Source: Candidatus Nealsoniibacteriota bacterium (GTDB lineage Bacteria; Patescibacteriota; Minisyncoccia; Minisyncoccales; PWPS01). Taken from it: 18,383 nt of DNA. Each line of letters starts with the position of its first letter. The first letter of the stretch is position 1. Below are positions 1 to 6,838 of the stretch, in pieces. Both the position numbers and the translations under genes were made by a program. The DNA lies in contig PWPS01000024.1 of NCBI GenBank assembly GCA_003557065.1, forward strand, positions 1 to 18,383, given 5' to 3'. A model generated the notes under the pieces. The model was given only the letters and a program-made list of their open reading frames with translations, was not told the origin of the DNA and ran no database searches.

Positions 1-31
1 AAAATAAATTAAATTATTATAAATGATCGGT

Positions 32-66
32 CTACGAAAAATTCTTTATTAAAGAAGAATTCGTAG
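32..66 (+). other. Imperfect hairpin just before the SDR gene
   Basis: CTACGAA (32-38) pairs with TTCGTAG (60-66), and TTCTTT (42-47) pairs with AAAGAA (51-56). The two helices are separated by a 3x3 internal loop and capped by a three-base loop. It ends 9 bases before the ATG at 76, so it lies in the leader of the first gene. No T-tract follows on the + strand, so it is not an obvious terminator for an upstream gene. It could be a regulatory or mRNA-stabilising hairpin; the function is unknown. Confidence 0.35.
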
Positions 67-75
67 TAAAAAAAT

Positions 76-864
76 ATGAATGAAGCAAAAGCTCCGCAAG
101 AATTATTTTCTCTGGAAGGTAAGACGGCCATAGTCACCGGAGCCAGAAGGGGAATGGGGAGAACTCATGCCCTGGTTTTGGCCAAGGCGGGAGCGAAAGT
201 AACGGTTTCCGATATTTCTCAAGAAGAATGTCAAGGTGTGGTAGATGAAATAAAAGAACAAGGAGGGGAGGCCATTGCGGTTGAGTGTGATATTTCGGAA
301 AAGAGCCAAGTTGATAATCTAATATCGAAAACTAAAGAAGCTTTCGGCTCGGTTGATATTTTAGTTAACAATGCGGGAATTGCCGACTTTAAGGAATTTT
401 TCTCAATGACCGAAGAGGATTGGAATAGAACTATAAATATAAACCTGAAGGGTTATTTTCTTTGTTCGCAAGCGGCGGCCAAGGTTATGAAAGAGCAAGG
501 TGGTGGAAATATAGTTAACATAGGTTCCGTTGCTATGGGTCAGGTCGGAATAGGATTTCCCAATCTTGTTCATTATGTATCTTCCAAAGGTGGTGTTGCG
601 GGAATGACGGAGGCTTTGGCCGTTGATCTGGCTCCTCACAACATCAGAGTCAACACCATCGCGCCGGGAATGATTGACACACCTATGATTGACCCGGTTA
701 AGTCGGACGAAAAAGCGATGGAAGCGACTACTCAACAAGTGCCGATGAAACGAGTTGGCGAACCGATTGAGATATCCAATGCAGTTCTCTTTTTAGCTTC
801 CGAAGCTTCTTCTTATATGACCGGTGTTGTCTTTCCGGTAGACGGAGGATGGTTAGCCGTTTAA
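76..864 (+). CDS. SDR-family oxidoreductase (FabG / gluconate-dehydrogenase-like)
   Basis: A classical short-chain dehydrogenase/reductase of 262 residues, the usual length of the family. The Rossmann glycine motif TGARRGMG is at residues 21-28. The structural NNAG is at 98-101, the catalytic Ser at 151 and the YxxxK pair at Tyr167/Lys171. The C-terminal segment SYMTGVVFPVDGGW is typical of FabG-like tetramers. Asp46, at the end of the second beta strand, favours NAD(H) over NADP(H). The substrate cannot be read from the sequence: 3-oxoacyl-ACP reductase, sugar or sugar-acid dehydrogenase and other alcohol dehydrogenases share this fold. It is a soluble cytoplasmic enzyme. The flavin disulfide reductase starts 10 bases after its stop codon, so the two are probably co-transcribed. 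Family assignment is secure; the substrate is not. Confidence 0.93.
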   Translation: MNEAKAPQELFSLEGKTAIVTGARRGMGRTHALVLAKAGAKVTVSDISQEECQGVVDEIKEQGGEAIAVECDISEKSQVDNLISKTKEAFGSVDILVNNAGIADFKEFFSMTEEDWNRTININLKGYFLCSQAAAKVMKEQGGGNIVNIGSVAMGQVGIGFPNLVHYVSSKGGVAGMTEALAVDLAPHNIRVNTIAPGMIDTPMIDPVKSDEKAMEATTQQVPMKRVGEPIEISNAVLFLASEASSYMTGVVFPVDGGWLAV

Positions 865-874
865 AAAAATAAAA

Positions 875-1780
875 ATGTACGATCTGATAATAATCGGCGG
901 AGGTCCGGCGGGAATAACGGCTGGGATATATGCCGCAAGAAAAAATTTAAAAGCACTTCTTTTAACTAAAGATTTCATAGGTCAACTGGGAAATGCCGGA
1001 GTGATTGAAAATTGGCCGGGAAATTCCACCATCATGGGACCTGAATTGATGGATAATTTTAGGGATCATTTAGAACTTTATGACCTCGATATCAAAGAAG
1101 AAAAGGTGGCTCGAGTGAAAAAAGAAGACGGAATGTTCCAGGTAAAAAGTGAGAATGAAAACTATGAAGCCAAATCGGTAATTATTGCAACGGGAAGAAA
1201 TCCTCGACCCCTGAAGGTTCCGGGCGAAAAAGAATATGTAGGTAAGGGTGTCTCTTATTGTGTCACTTGTGACGGTGCATTATTTAGAGATAAACGAGTG
1301 GTGGTAGTGGGGGGTGGAAATGCCGGACTGGAGGGAGCGTTGGAGCTTTCCGAATATGCCAAGGAGGTATTCGTTTTGGATATTGCCGAGAAATTACAGG
1401 GAGATGAGTTTTTGGTAGAAAGAGTGGATGAAAGACCGAATATTACCGTCTTGACGAAAGTTCAAGTTGAAGAGATAAAGGGTGGTGATTTCGTAGAGGA
1501 ATTACACTACAAAGATTTGACTGAAAATCAGAATAAGACGATAGAAACCGAAGGAATTTTCGTCCAGGTCGGTTCGATTCCCACTACCGATATTTTAGAT
1601 GGATTGGTTGATTACAATAAGAGTGGCGAAGTTCAAATAGATTGTAATACTTGTAAAACTAAAACAGAGGGGCTTTTTGCAGCCGGGGATGTTACTACGG
1701 TTAAAGGAAAGCAAGTCATTGTTGCTGCTGGTGAAGGGTGTAAAGCGTTACTTTCGGCTTATAACTATATAAAGAATTGA
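875..1780 (+). CDS. trxB: Thioredoxin reductase-like flavoprotein (AhpF C-terminal type)
   Basis: A 301-residue FAD/NAD(P)H-dependent disulfide reductase. The FAD-binding GGGPAG motif is near residues 8-13. The redox-active pair CVTC is Cys129/Cys132, followed by DG as in TrxB and AhpF. A second dinucleotide motif GGGNAG lies near residue 148, and the closing FAD motif FAAGDVTT near 265. The segment after the second motif (FVLDIAEKLQGDEF) resembles the AhpF C-terminal domain and lacks the HRRDxxRA NADPH-specificity motif of canonical thioredoxin reductase, which suggests NADH as donor (inference). There is no N-terminal thioredoxin-fold extension, so it would need a separate partner; the YruB-type glutaredoxin-like protein at 7332 is a candidate. 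It ends in TGA. No Shine-Dalgarno precedes it, only an A-rich stretch. Confidence 0.92.
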   Translation: MYDLIIIGGGPAGITAGIYAARKNLKALLLTKDFIGQLGNAGVIENWPGNSTIMGPELMDNFRDHLELYDLDIKEEKVARVKKEDGMFQVKSENENYEAKSVIIATGRNPRPLKVPGEKEYVGKGVSYCVTCDGALFRDKRVVVVGGGNAGLEGALELSEYAKEVFVLDIAEKLQGDEFLVERVDERPNITVLTKVQVEEIKGGDFVEELHYKDLTENQNKTIETEGIFVQVGSIPTTDILDGLVDYNKSGEVQIDCNTCKTKTEGLFAAGDVTTVKGKQVIVAAGEGCKALLSAYNYIKN

Positions 1781-1826
1781 TTTATTATCCGTAAACGGTG
1801 AAGACTAAAGACCAAATTTCAGATTT

Positions 1827-3023
1827 ATGAAAATAGAAAAAATAAAAGCAAGAGAGATTCTTGACTCCAGAGGAAATCCAACACTGGAAATATCTCTCGA
1901 AACTAAAAAAGGAATGTTTGTTGCCGGAGTCCCTTCCGGAGCTTCTACAGGTGAGCATGAAGCCGTTGAGCTTAGGGATGGGGGAGAAAGACTTTCCGGA
2001 AAAGGAGTTTTGCAGGCCGTTGACAAGATAGAAAAGATTATCTCTCCCGCTCTTGAAGGTTTTTCGGTTTTCGATCAGGGGAAGATCGACGAAAAGATGA
2101 TTGAGCTTGACGGAACGGATAATAAATCCAATCTTGGAGCTAATTCAATCATCGGAGTTTCGGTTGCAACTTGTAAAGCGGCAGCTTTTCATAGTGATTT
2201 GGAAGTTTACGAATATGTTTCCGATCTCTTTAAAGAAAAAACCTCAATTCCCAGACCTCTTTTCAATGTAGTAAACGGAGGATCTCACACGGGAGGAGGA
2301 GTGGATTTTCAGGAATTTATGATTTCTCCGAATAATTCCACCTTTAAGGAAAATCTTTTTGACGCTGTGGATATTTATCACAAACTGGGAAGAAGTCTTG
2401 AAAGCCGGAATCCCGGATGGAGAAATATTGGTGACGAGGGTGGTTTTGTTCCCGAAATGAAGACTCCGAAAGAGGTTCTTTCGCTTATAGGAGAAATTTG
2501 TGAAGCGGATATCGTTCTGGATGTGGCTGCAGCCGAATTTTTTACCAGAAAGGGGTATCATACGAAAATGGGTTTGATGAGCAGAGAAGAACTTATTGAC
2601 TACTATCTTGAGTTGGTAAAGGAATTTCCTATAATAGCGATAGAGGATCCACTGGACGAGAATGATTTTTCCGGATGGGCCGAATTCACCAAGAATACGG
2701 ATATTTCCGTAATAGGGGACGATTTGCTTGTTACCAATCCCGAGAGAATTGAAAAAGCTTTGAAGGAAAAATCCTGCAATGCGATGATACTCAAAATCAA
2801 CCAAATAGGGACAATAACAGAATCTTTAAAAGCTGCCGAGTTAGCTTTGAAAAACGACTGGAAGATTGTGGTTTCTCACAGATCGGGTGAAACCAATGAC
2901 TCTTTTATAGCCGATTTTGCGGTGGGAATCGGGGCGCACTTCATAAAAACAGGAGCTCCGGCCAGAGGTGAAAGAGTGGCTAAATATAACAGACTCCTGG
3001 AAATAGAGGAAAATTTCTCTTAA
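1827..3023 (+). CDS. eno: Enolase
   Basis: Phosphopyruvate hydratase, interconverting 2-phosphoglycerate and PEP in the cytoplasm. By comparison with the E. coli enzyme all key residues are recognisable: His154 (GGSHTGGG), Glu163 (FQEFM), Glu204 (GDEGGF), metal ligands Asp232, Glu273 and Asp298, catalytic Lys323 (LKINQIGT), His351 with Arg-Ser (SHRSGET) and Lys374 (IKTGAPARGERVAKYN). The N-terminus shows the typical AREILDSRGNPT. At 398 residues it is somewhat shorter than the usual 415-435. Part of the difference lies between Glu204 and Asp232, 28 residues apart against 37 in E. coli. It lies 46 bases after the flavin reductase and is followed by a strong intrinsic terminator, so it closes the first transcription block. 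The ATG at 1827 gives the standard enolase N-terminus. Confidence 0.97.
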   Translation: MKIEKIKAREILDSRGNPTLEISLETKKGMFVAGVPSGASTGEHEAVELRDGGERLSGKGVLQAVDKIEKIISPALEGFSVFDQGKIDEKMIELDGTDNKSNLGANSIIGVSVATCKAAAFHSDLEVYEYVSDLFKEKTSIPRPLFNVVNGGSHTGGGVDFQEFMISPNNSTFKENLFDAVDIYHKLGRSLESRNPGWRNIGDEGGFVPEMKTPKEVLSLIGEICEADIVLDVAAAEFFTRKGYHTKMGLMSREELIDYYLELVKEFPIIAIEDPLDENDFSGWAEFTKNTDISVIGDDLLVTNPERIEKALKEKSCNAMILKINQIGTITESLKAAELALKNDWKIVVSHRSGETNDSFIADFAVGIGAHFIKTGAPARGERVAKYNRLLEIEENFS

Positions 3024-3049
3024 TTTTTAGATGTCTAAAACAAAAAAAG

Positions 3050-3085
3050 AAAAAATCCGAAATTTCCACTTCGGGTTTTTTGTTT
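3050..3085 (+). terminator. Intrinsic terminator after enolase
   Basis: AAAAAATCCGAA (3050-3061) pairs with TTCGGGTTTTTT (3070-3081) around an eight-base loop, giving a 12-bp stem with one T-G wobble. The 3' arm runs straight into a T-rich tract (TTTTTTGTTTATTTT). It starts 26 bases after the enolase stop codon, which is the classical Rho-independent layout. Confidence 0.85.
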
Positions 3086-3123
3086 ATTTTCCGGCATTAT
3101 AAGAAAATAAAATTTTGCATTAC

Positions 3124-3144
3124 TGATAAAATCTATTTTTATCA
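3124..3144. promoter_or_regulatory. Perfect 8-bp inverted repeat upstream of pilin 1
   Basis: TGATAAAA (3124-3131) and TTTTATCA (3137-3144) form an exact inverted repeat around TCTAT. It sits 17 bases before the likely ATT start at 3162 and 47 before the first ATG. It could be an operator for a dimeric regulator, or a small AU-rich hairpin in the 5' leader. It includes a TAAAAT that could be part of a -10 element, but no matching -35 is seen. Confidence 0.4.
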
Positions 3145-3161
3145 AAACAAAAAATAAGAAA

Positions 3162-4253
3162 ATTAGTCAAAGGAATTCCGGTGGTTTTACGATGATTGAG
3201 TTATTAATCATTATAGGAATTATCGCAATTCTTGCCGTTGCTGTTATGGTAGCGATTAATCCGGGAAGACAATTTGCCGCCGCCAGGGATGCGACCAGGG
3301 AAAGACATTTAAGTAGTCTGAGAAGCGCCTTTCTCTCTTATCAGGTTGAAAAGGGACACCTTCCGATTGATTTGGAATATGGAAAGGAGATTTGTAATAC
3401 GAAGGATTTTCCGAATTGTCCGGAACACCTGGTTGATATATCCGACCTTTCACCTAATTACATTTCTTCAATTCCGATTGATCCCATGGGAGGTGTTGAT
3501 CCCATGGGAGTTGGGTATGAGATAAGTATTGTTAATTCGGAAATTGTAATAAGCTCGATGCATGGTGAGACAAGAAATATAGGGAGTAGGGTAGCGCTAT
3601 CTTTCCAAATAGAGGAAGAGGAAGTATTCGTAGAGATTCCGGATGATGATGTTTTCGATATCCAAGATGAAATTACATTGGAGGCCTGGATATATCCCAA
3701 CGTTGATACGGGAAATACTCTTTATAGGGCGATTGCAGGAAAGTACGACACGGCTGAAGATGAAAGAGCCTATCAATTATCAATCAATGCTTGGAGCGGA
3801 GGTGAGGTCGAGTTCTGGGTGTCTTCCGATGGTGATGTTCGTGATTCGGTTGAATATCCGTTTAAAGGAGGGGTTTGGCAACATGTTGCCGGGGTTTATG
3901 ATGGAGATGAGCTTAAAATATTTATAAACGGTGAAAAGAAGGCTTCAAAAGAAACCGATATATCGACAATCAATACGAATGAAGAACCTTTTATTATCGG
4001 TTCGGATAATGCTTTCTGGCGCTTTTGGAGGGGTGAGATTTATGAAGTTCGTTTATGGAATAGAGCTAGAAGTGGAGTCGAAATAAGGGAAACGATGCAT
4101 AAAAGACTTTCCGGTAAAGATGACGGGCTTGTGGGATACTGGCCCCTTAATGAAGGGGTCGGATGTCTGGCACATGACAAAAGCACCAATGAGAACCACG
4201 GAGAACTGAAACCCGATTGTCCCGAAGAATCTCCGGAGTGGGTATTAAGATAA
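3162..4253 (+). CDS. Type IV pseudopilin with C-terminal LamG-like domain; likely non-ATG start
   Basis: Numbering from ATT 3162. The N-terminus SQRNSGGFTMIELL carries a class III prepilin signal: a short basic leader, then the Gly|Phe cleavage site and the Glu at position +5, followed by the hydrophobic helix that anchors and packs pilins. The first ATG (3192) lies after the cleavage site, so starting there would remove the leader and the processed glycine. No ATG, GTG or TTG exists in frame between the stop at 3108 and 3192; ATT at 3162 gives the best leader length. Residues about 30-140 form the pilin head with two cysteines and the YISSIPIDPMGG loop. From about residue 145 to the end there is a LamG/concanavalin-like jelly-roll (LEAWIYP, WQHVAGVYDG, IFINGE, YEVRLWNRA, GLVGYWPLNEG), a fold often used for carbohydrate or protein binding. 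It is probably a minor or adhesive pilin exposed outside the cell. Confidence 0.85.
   Translation: MSQRNSGGFTMIELLIIIGIIAILAVAVMVAINPGRQFAAARDATRERHLSSLRSAFLSYQVEKGHLPIDLEYGKEICNTKDFPNCPEHLVDISDLSPNYISSIPIDPMGGVDPMGVGYEISIVNSEIVISSMHGETRNIGSRVALSFQIEEEEVFVEIPDDDVFDIQDEITLEAWIYPNVDTGNTLYRAIAGKYDTAEDERAYQLSINAWSGGEVEFWVSSDGDVRDSVEYPFKGGVWQHVAGVYDGDELKIFINGEKKASKETDISTINTNEEPFIIGSDNAFWRFWRGEIYEVRLWNRARSGVEIRETMHKRLSGKDDGLVGYWPLNEGVGCLAHDKSTNENHGELKPDCPEESPEWVLR
3192..3311 (+). repeat. Direct repeat copy 1: pilin N-terminal module
   Basis: This segment matches 5545-5664 in register at a fixed offset of 2353 bases, with about 100 of 120 bases identical by hand count. Two exact runs of about 20 bases lie in the part encoding INPGRQF and AARDATR. 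It encodes the pilin helix and the start of the head. It reflects paralogy of the two pilin genes, perhaps kept similar by selection or gene conversion. Confidence 0.8.
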
Positions 4254-4286
4254 ATTGGGAAAAATATTCCAAGAAAGGAATAATTA

Positions 4287-4295
4287 TGTTAAAAT
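4287..4295 (+). promoter_or_regulatory. Possible extended -10 promoter for the phosphoglycerate mutase gene
   Basis: TGTTAAAAT fits an extended -10 element (TGn followed by TAAAAT), 26 bases before the ATG at 4322. No good -35 hexamer is visible at the usual distance. A 6-bp inverted repeat (TATTCC at 4265-4270, GGAATA at 4277-4282) lies just upstream but has no T-tract. The AT-rich background makes chance matches common. Confidence 0.3.
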
Positions 4296-4321
4296 AAAGC
4301 GTAAATCAAATTAAATCAAAG

Positions 4322-5500
4322 ATGCATACAATATTCATAGTTTTGGATGGCTTGGGAGACGAAAATATTCCTGCTTTTGAAAACAAAACTCCGCTGGAAG
4401 CGGCTGAAACACCGATTCTTGACGCATGGGCTGAGGAGGGAGAACTGGGGCTTCTTTTTCCGGCTTTCAAAGGATCCCTTCCGACTTCTGAAGAAGGTCA
4501 TTTTTCACTTTTCGGTTATGACCCACAAAAGTACGGTCTTTCCCGTGGTATCGTTACGGCTACCGGATCCGGAATAGAGGTAAAAGAGGGTGATGTAGCT
4601 ATCAGGGGAAATTTTTCAACCGTGAAAGATGGAGAGGTTGTTGATAGAAGAGCCGGAAGGATAAAGGATGCGGATGATTTAATCGAGAGTATCGATGGAA
4701 CGGAGATCGATGGAGTTAAATTTATAGTAAAATCAGCAAAGGAGCACAGGGTTGGGATCGTAATGCGCGGGGAAGGATTAAGTGCGAAAATATCGGATGG
4801 TGATCCTCATTATGGAGAAGGGGGATCGGGTCTTAAAGGTGTAAAACCCCTTAATGAAACGGAAGAAGCGAAAAAGTCAGCAAGGGTCTTGAATGAATTT
4901 TTGGAGAAAACCCACAAGATTCTGAGCGATCATGATTTCAATATAGGAAAAGAACTTCCGGCAAACTACATCTTAACCAGGGGAGCTTCCGGCGTGGTAG
5001 ATCTTCCTCCTTTTAATGAAAAATACAACAAGAAATCCGCGTGTGTTGCCGGAAAGATTCTTTATAAGCAAATCGGAAATCTCTTGGGTATGGATGTTAT
5101 AGAAGTTGATGGCGCCAACGGATTAACCGATACCAATTTAAAAGGAAAGTTTCAAGCTGCCAGAGAAGCGATTTTAAGTGGATATGATTTCGTTTTCGTT
5201 CACGTGAAGGCGACTGACAGTTTGGCCGAAGACGGTAATTTTTGGGCTAAAAAAGAATTTATTGAAAGAATTGATAGAAATTTAGAAGTGTTCAGTGAAT
5301 TTACCGGAACGATAGTTGTTACCTCCGACCATTCTACTTGTTCTATAATGGCAAGTCACTGTGTTGAAGATATTCCTTTGCTTGTCAAGGGAAGAGGTAA
5401 GGATAAAACTCGTTATTTCGGAGAAAAAGAATGTCTCAGAGGAGCTTTGGGGAAGATAGATCAAAGAAAATTGCTTGAAAATATTATTTTTAAAAATTAA
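4322..5500 (+). CDS. apgM: 2,3-bisphosphoglycerate-independent phosphoglycerate mutase, archaeal type
   Basis: Interconverts 3- and 2-phosphoglycerate through a phosphoserine intermediate. It has 392 residues, close to the archaeal-type (about 400-residue) members of the alkaline phosphatase superfamily and well below the 510 residues of the bacterial GpmI. Visible elements: metal ligand Asp9 (VLDGLGD), nucleophile Ser56 (TSEEGHFSLFGYDP), Asp299 (VHVKATDSLAEDG), Asp336-His337 (TSDHST) and His346 (SHCVEDIPLLV). The residue four after Asp299 is Glu303, where this superfamily usually has a metal-binding His. The gene lies between two pilin genes, unlike the compact metabolic run downstream, but it complements the neighbouring enolase. 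No Shine-Dalgarno is visible; the leader is A-rich. Assignment is firm; normal activity is presumed. Confidence 0.9.
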   Translation: MHTIFIVLDGLGDENIPAFENKTPLEAAETPILDAWAEEGELGLLFPAFKGSLPTSEEGHFSLFGYDPQKYGLSRGIVTATGSGIEVKEGDVAIRGNFSTVKDGEVVDRRAGRIKDADDLIESIDGTEIDGVKFIVKSAKEHRVGIVMRGEGLSAKISDGDPHYGEGGSGLKGVKPLNETEEAKKSARVLNEFLEKTHKILSDHDFNIGKELPANYILTRGASGVVDLPPFNEKYNKKSACVAGKILYKQIGNLLGMDVIEVDGANGLTDTNLKGKFQAAREAILSGYDFVFVHVKATDSLAEDGNFWAKKEFIERIDRNLEVFSEFTGTIVVTSDHSTCSIMASHCVEDIPLLVKGRGKDKTRYFGEKECLRGALGKIDQRKLLENIIFKN

Positions 5501-5520
5501 AAATAATTAATTAAAAAAAC

Positions 5521-6828
5521 ATGATGAGAAGTAGGGGGTTTACTCTTATAGAACTACTAATCGTTATAGGAATTATTGCAATTCTTGCTGCTGCTGTAGT
5601 GTTGGCAATTAATCCGGGAAGACAATTTGCTGCCGCCAGGGATGCGACCAGAGATAGGCATCTAAACTCTTTAAGTGCGGCCTTTTTGGCTTATCGGGCT
5701 GACAATATGGGGAGCTTGGAAAATCTTAATCTCCCGGGAATCTCTCTTGAAATTTGTAATTTGAATAAAGTTGAAGCTTCAGAATGTGGTAATTTGGTTG
5801 ATTTGAGTGATATCGCTCCCGGGTATATATCCTCTTTGCCGGTAGATCCACAGGGTGGAATAAATGAAAACGGAACCGGATATTTTGTGACCAGGGGAGA
5901 TCCGGTCCTTTTGGAAGCCGTTAAGGCCGAAACAAGGCTTTCCAGGTTGGGATCGGGTGAAAATTTGGTAACCAACGCGACAGGGCAATATGGCAACCTT
6001 CTTAATTTTTCCCAATTTGACGCTTTCGATACCGAGGAATATTATTTTGAACCGGGATCTTTTCGGCAAAGTTTGAGAAGAACAAGAATGACGGATGAAA
6101 TTGTTCCGGTGGATGCGAATTATGAATACGAAGTATGTACGTATATAAAAGGAGAATGGGAAGAAGGAACAACGCCCAGATTTTATGCGGGAGTGGTTCC
6201 GTATGATGCTGACAGAAGAAGAATAAGACCCAATAATGTAAGATGGAGAAGCGGAACGGATACCTTTTTGGCTCAACCACTTGCACAAGGGGATACCGAA
6301 ATATATTTGGAAGATGCTTCGAATTGGGTTGATTTTGAGCACAGCTACGATGGGCACAGAAGAACTATCGGAATCTATCCATATACCAATGATGAGGGAT
6401 ATTCTTACCCTGCTTACACCTACACCCGACACGTTAGGAGTAACGCTTGGGATATCGATGCGGTCGACTTTGAAGAAAATATAATTTATTTGAACCATTC
6501 TTGGAACTTATCGAATCCTGCCGATCCCAATGGAGTTTGGCCTGCCGGGACACCGGTTGCCAACCATCATAGTGGTGGATCCTATATGTATACTGCGGCC
6601 AGTAATAGAAATACTCCCGAAGAATGGACTCAGTTTTGTGGAACTATCAGAGGATTAAGCTCTCTGGGTGGTGGATCCTCTTCTTATTTTTGGCAAGGAA
6701 CCGAATATGTGAGATTTCTATGGCTTTTAAACAGAACTAGTGGAACCGACGGATGGGGCGATCCCTGGGGTGATGGTAATTTTTCCACAACCTGGATTGA
6801 CGGGGTTAGCGTTACAAAAACAAAATAA
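5521..6828 (+). CDS. Type IV pseudopilin with a large beta-rich C-terminal domain
   Basis: A 435-residue pilin. It opens with a textbook prepilin signal, MMRSRG|FTLIELL, and a hydrophobic helix to about residue 30. The head continues to about residue 145 with paired cysteines and the YISSLPVDPQGG loop, homologous to the pilin at 3162. From about residue 148 the sequence changes to a Tyr/Trp/Gly-rich region of some 290 residues beginning NLVTNATGQYG. The VDANYEYEVCTYIKG part resembles carbohydrate-binding-module-like jelly rolls, and the DTEIYLEDASNWV segment resembles a repeat seen in phage tail and surface proteins (family memory, not a search). There is no LamG signature here. It is probably exposed on the cell surface or on a pilus. 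The downstream membrane protein starts 10 bases after its stop, so the two are likely co-expressed. The ATG is doubled; either codon leaves the leader functional. Confidence 0.88.
   Translation: MMRSRGFTLIELLIVIGIIAILAAAVVLAINPGRQFAAARDATRDRHLNSLSAAFLAYRADNMGSLENLNLPGISLEICNLNKVEASECGNLVDLSDIAPGYISSLPVDPQGGINENGTGYFVTRGDPVLLEAVKAETRLSRLGSGENLVTNATGQYGNLLNFSQFDAFDTEEYYFEPGSFRQSLRRTRMTDEIVPVDANYEYEVCTYIKGEWEEGTTPRFYAGVVPYDADRRRIRPNNVRWRSGTDTFLAQPLAQGDTEIYLEDASNWVDFEHSYDGHRRTIGIYPYTNDEGYSYPAYTYTRHVRSNAWDIDAVDFEENIIYLNHSWNLSNPADPNGVWPAGTPVANHHSGGSYMYTAASNRNTPEEWTQFCGTIRGLSSLGGGSSSYFWQGTEYVRFLWLLNRTSGTDGWGDPWGDGNFSTTWIDGVSVTKTK
5545..5664 (+). repeat. Direct repeat copy 2: pilin N-terminal module
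   Basis: This is the partner of 3192-3311, in the same orientation and 2353 bases apart, with the whole phosphoglycerate mutase gene lying between the copies. Most differences fall at third codon positions, as expected of paralogues under protein-level selection. Confidence 0.8.
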
Positions 6829-6838
6829 AAACAAAAAC

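Noticed and set aside
1778..1780. Possible UGA recoding as glycine, as in Gracilibacteria/Absconditabacteria
   Set aside because: TGA ends the flavin reductase, the small membrane protein, PEP synthase and RF1 at the expected C-termini, and no gene has an in-frame TGA.
1781..1826. Promoter or terminator between flavin reductase and enolase
   Set aside because: CCGTAAACGG gives only a 4-bp stem with no T-tract, and no paired -35/-10 elements are visible; read-through from upstream is more likely.
3192..3194. ATG as start of the LamG pilin
   Set aside because: It lies after the Gly|Phe prepilin cleavage site, so the protein would lack its leader although that leader is encoded intact just upstream.
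6740..6838. Upstream start for the small membrane protein
   Set aside because: It would overlap the pilin by about 90 bases in another frame and bury the hydrophobic segment inside the protein; the ATG at 6839 has an A-rich leader and gives a clean signal-anchor N-terminus.
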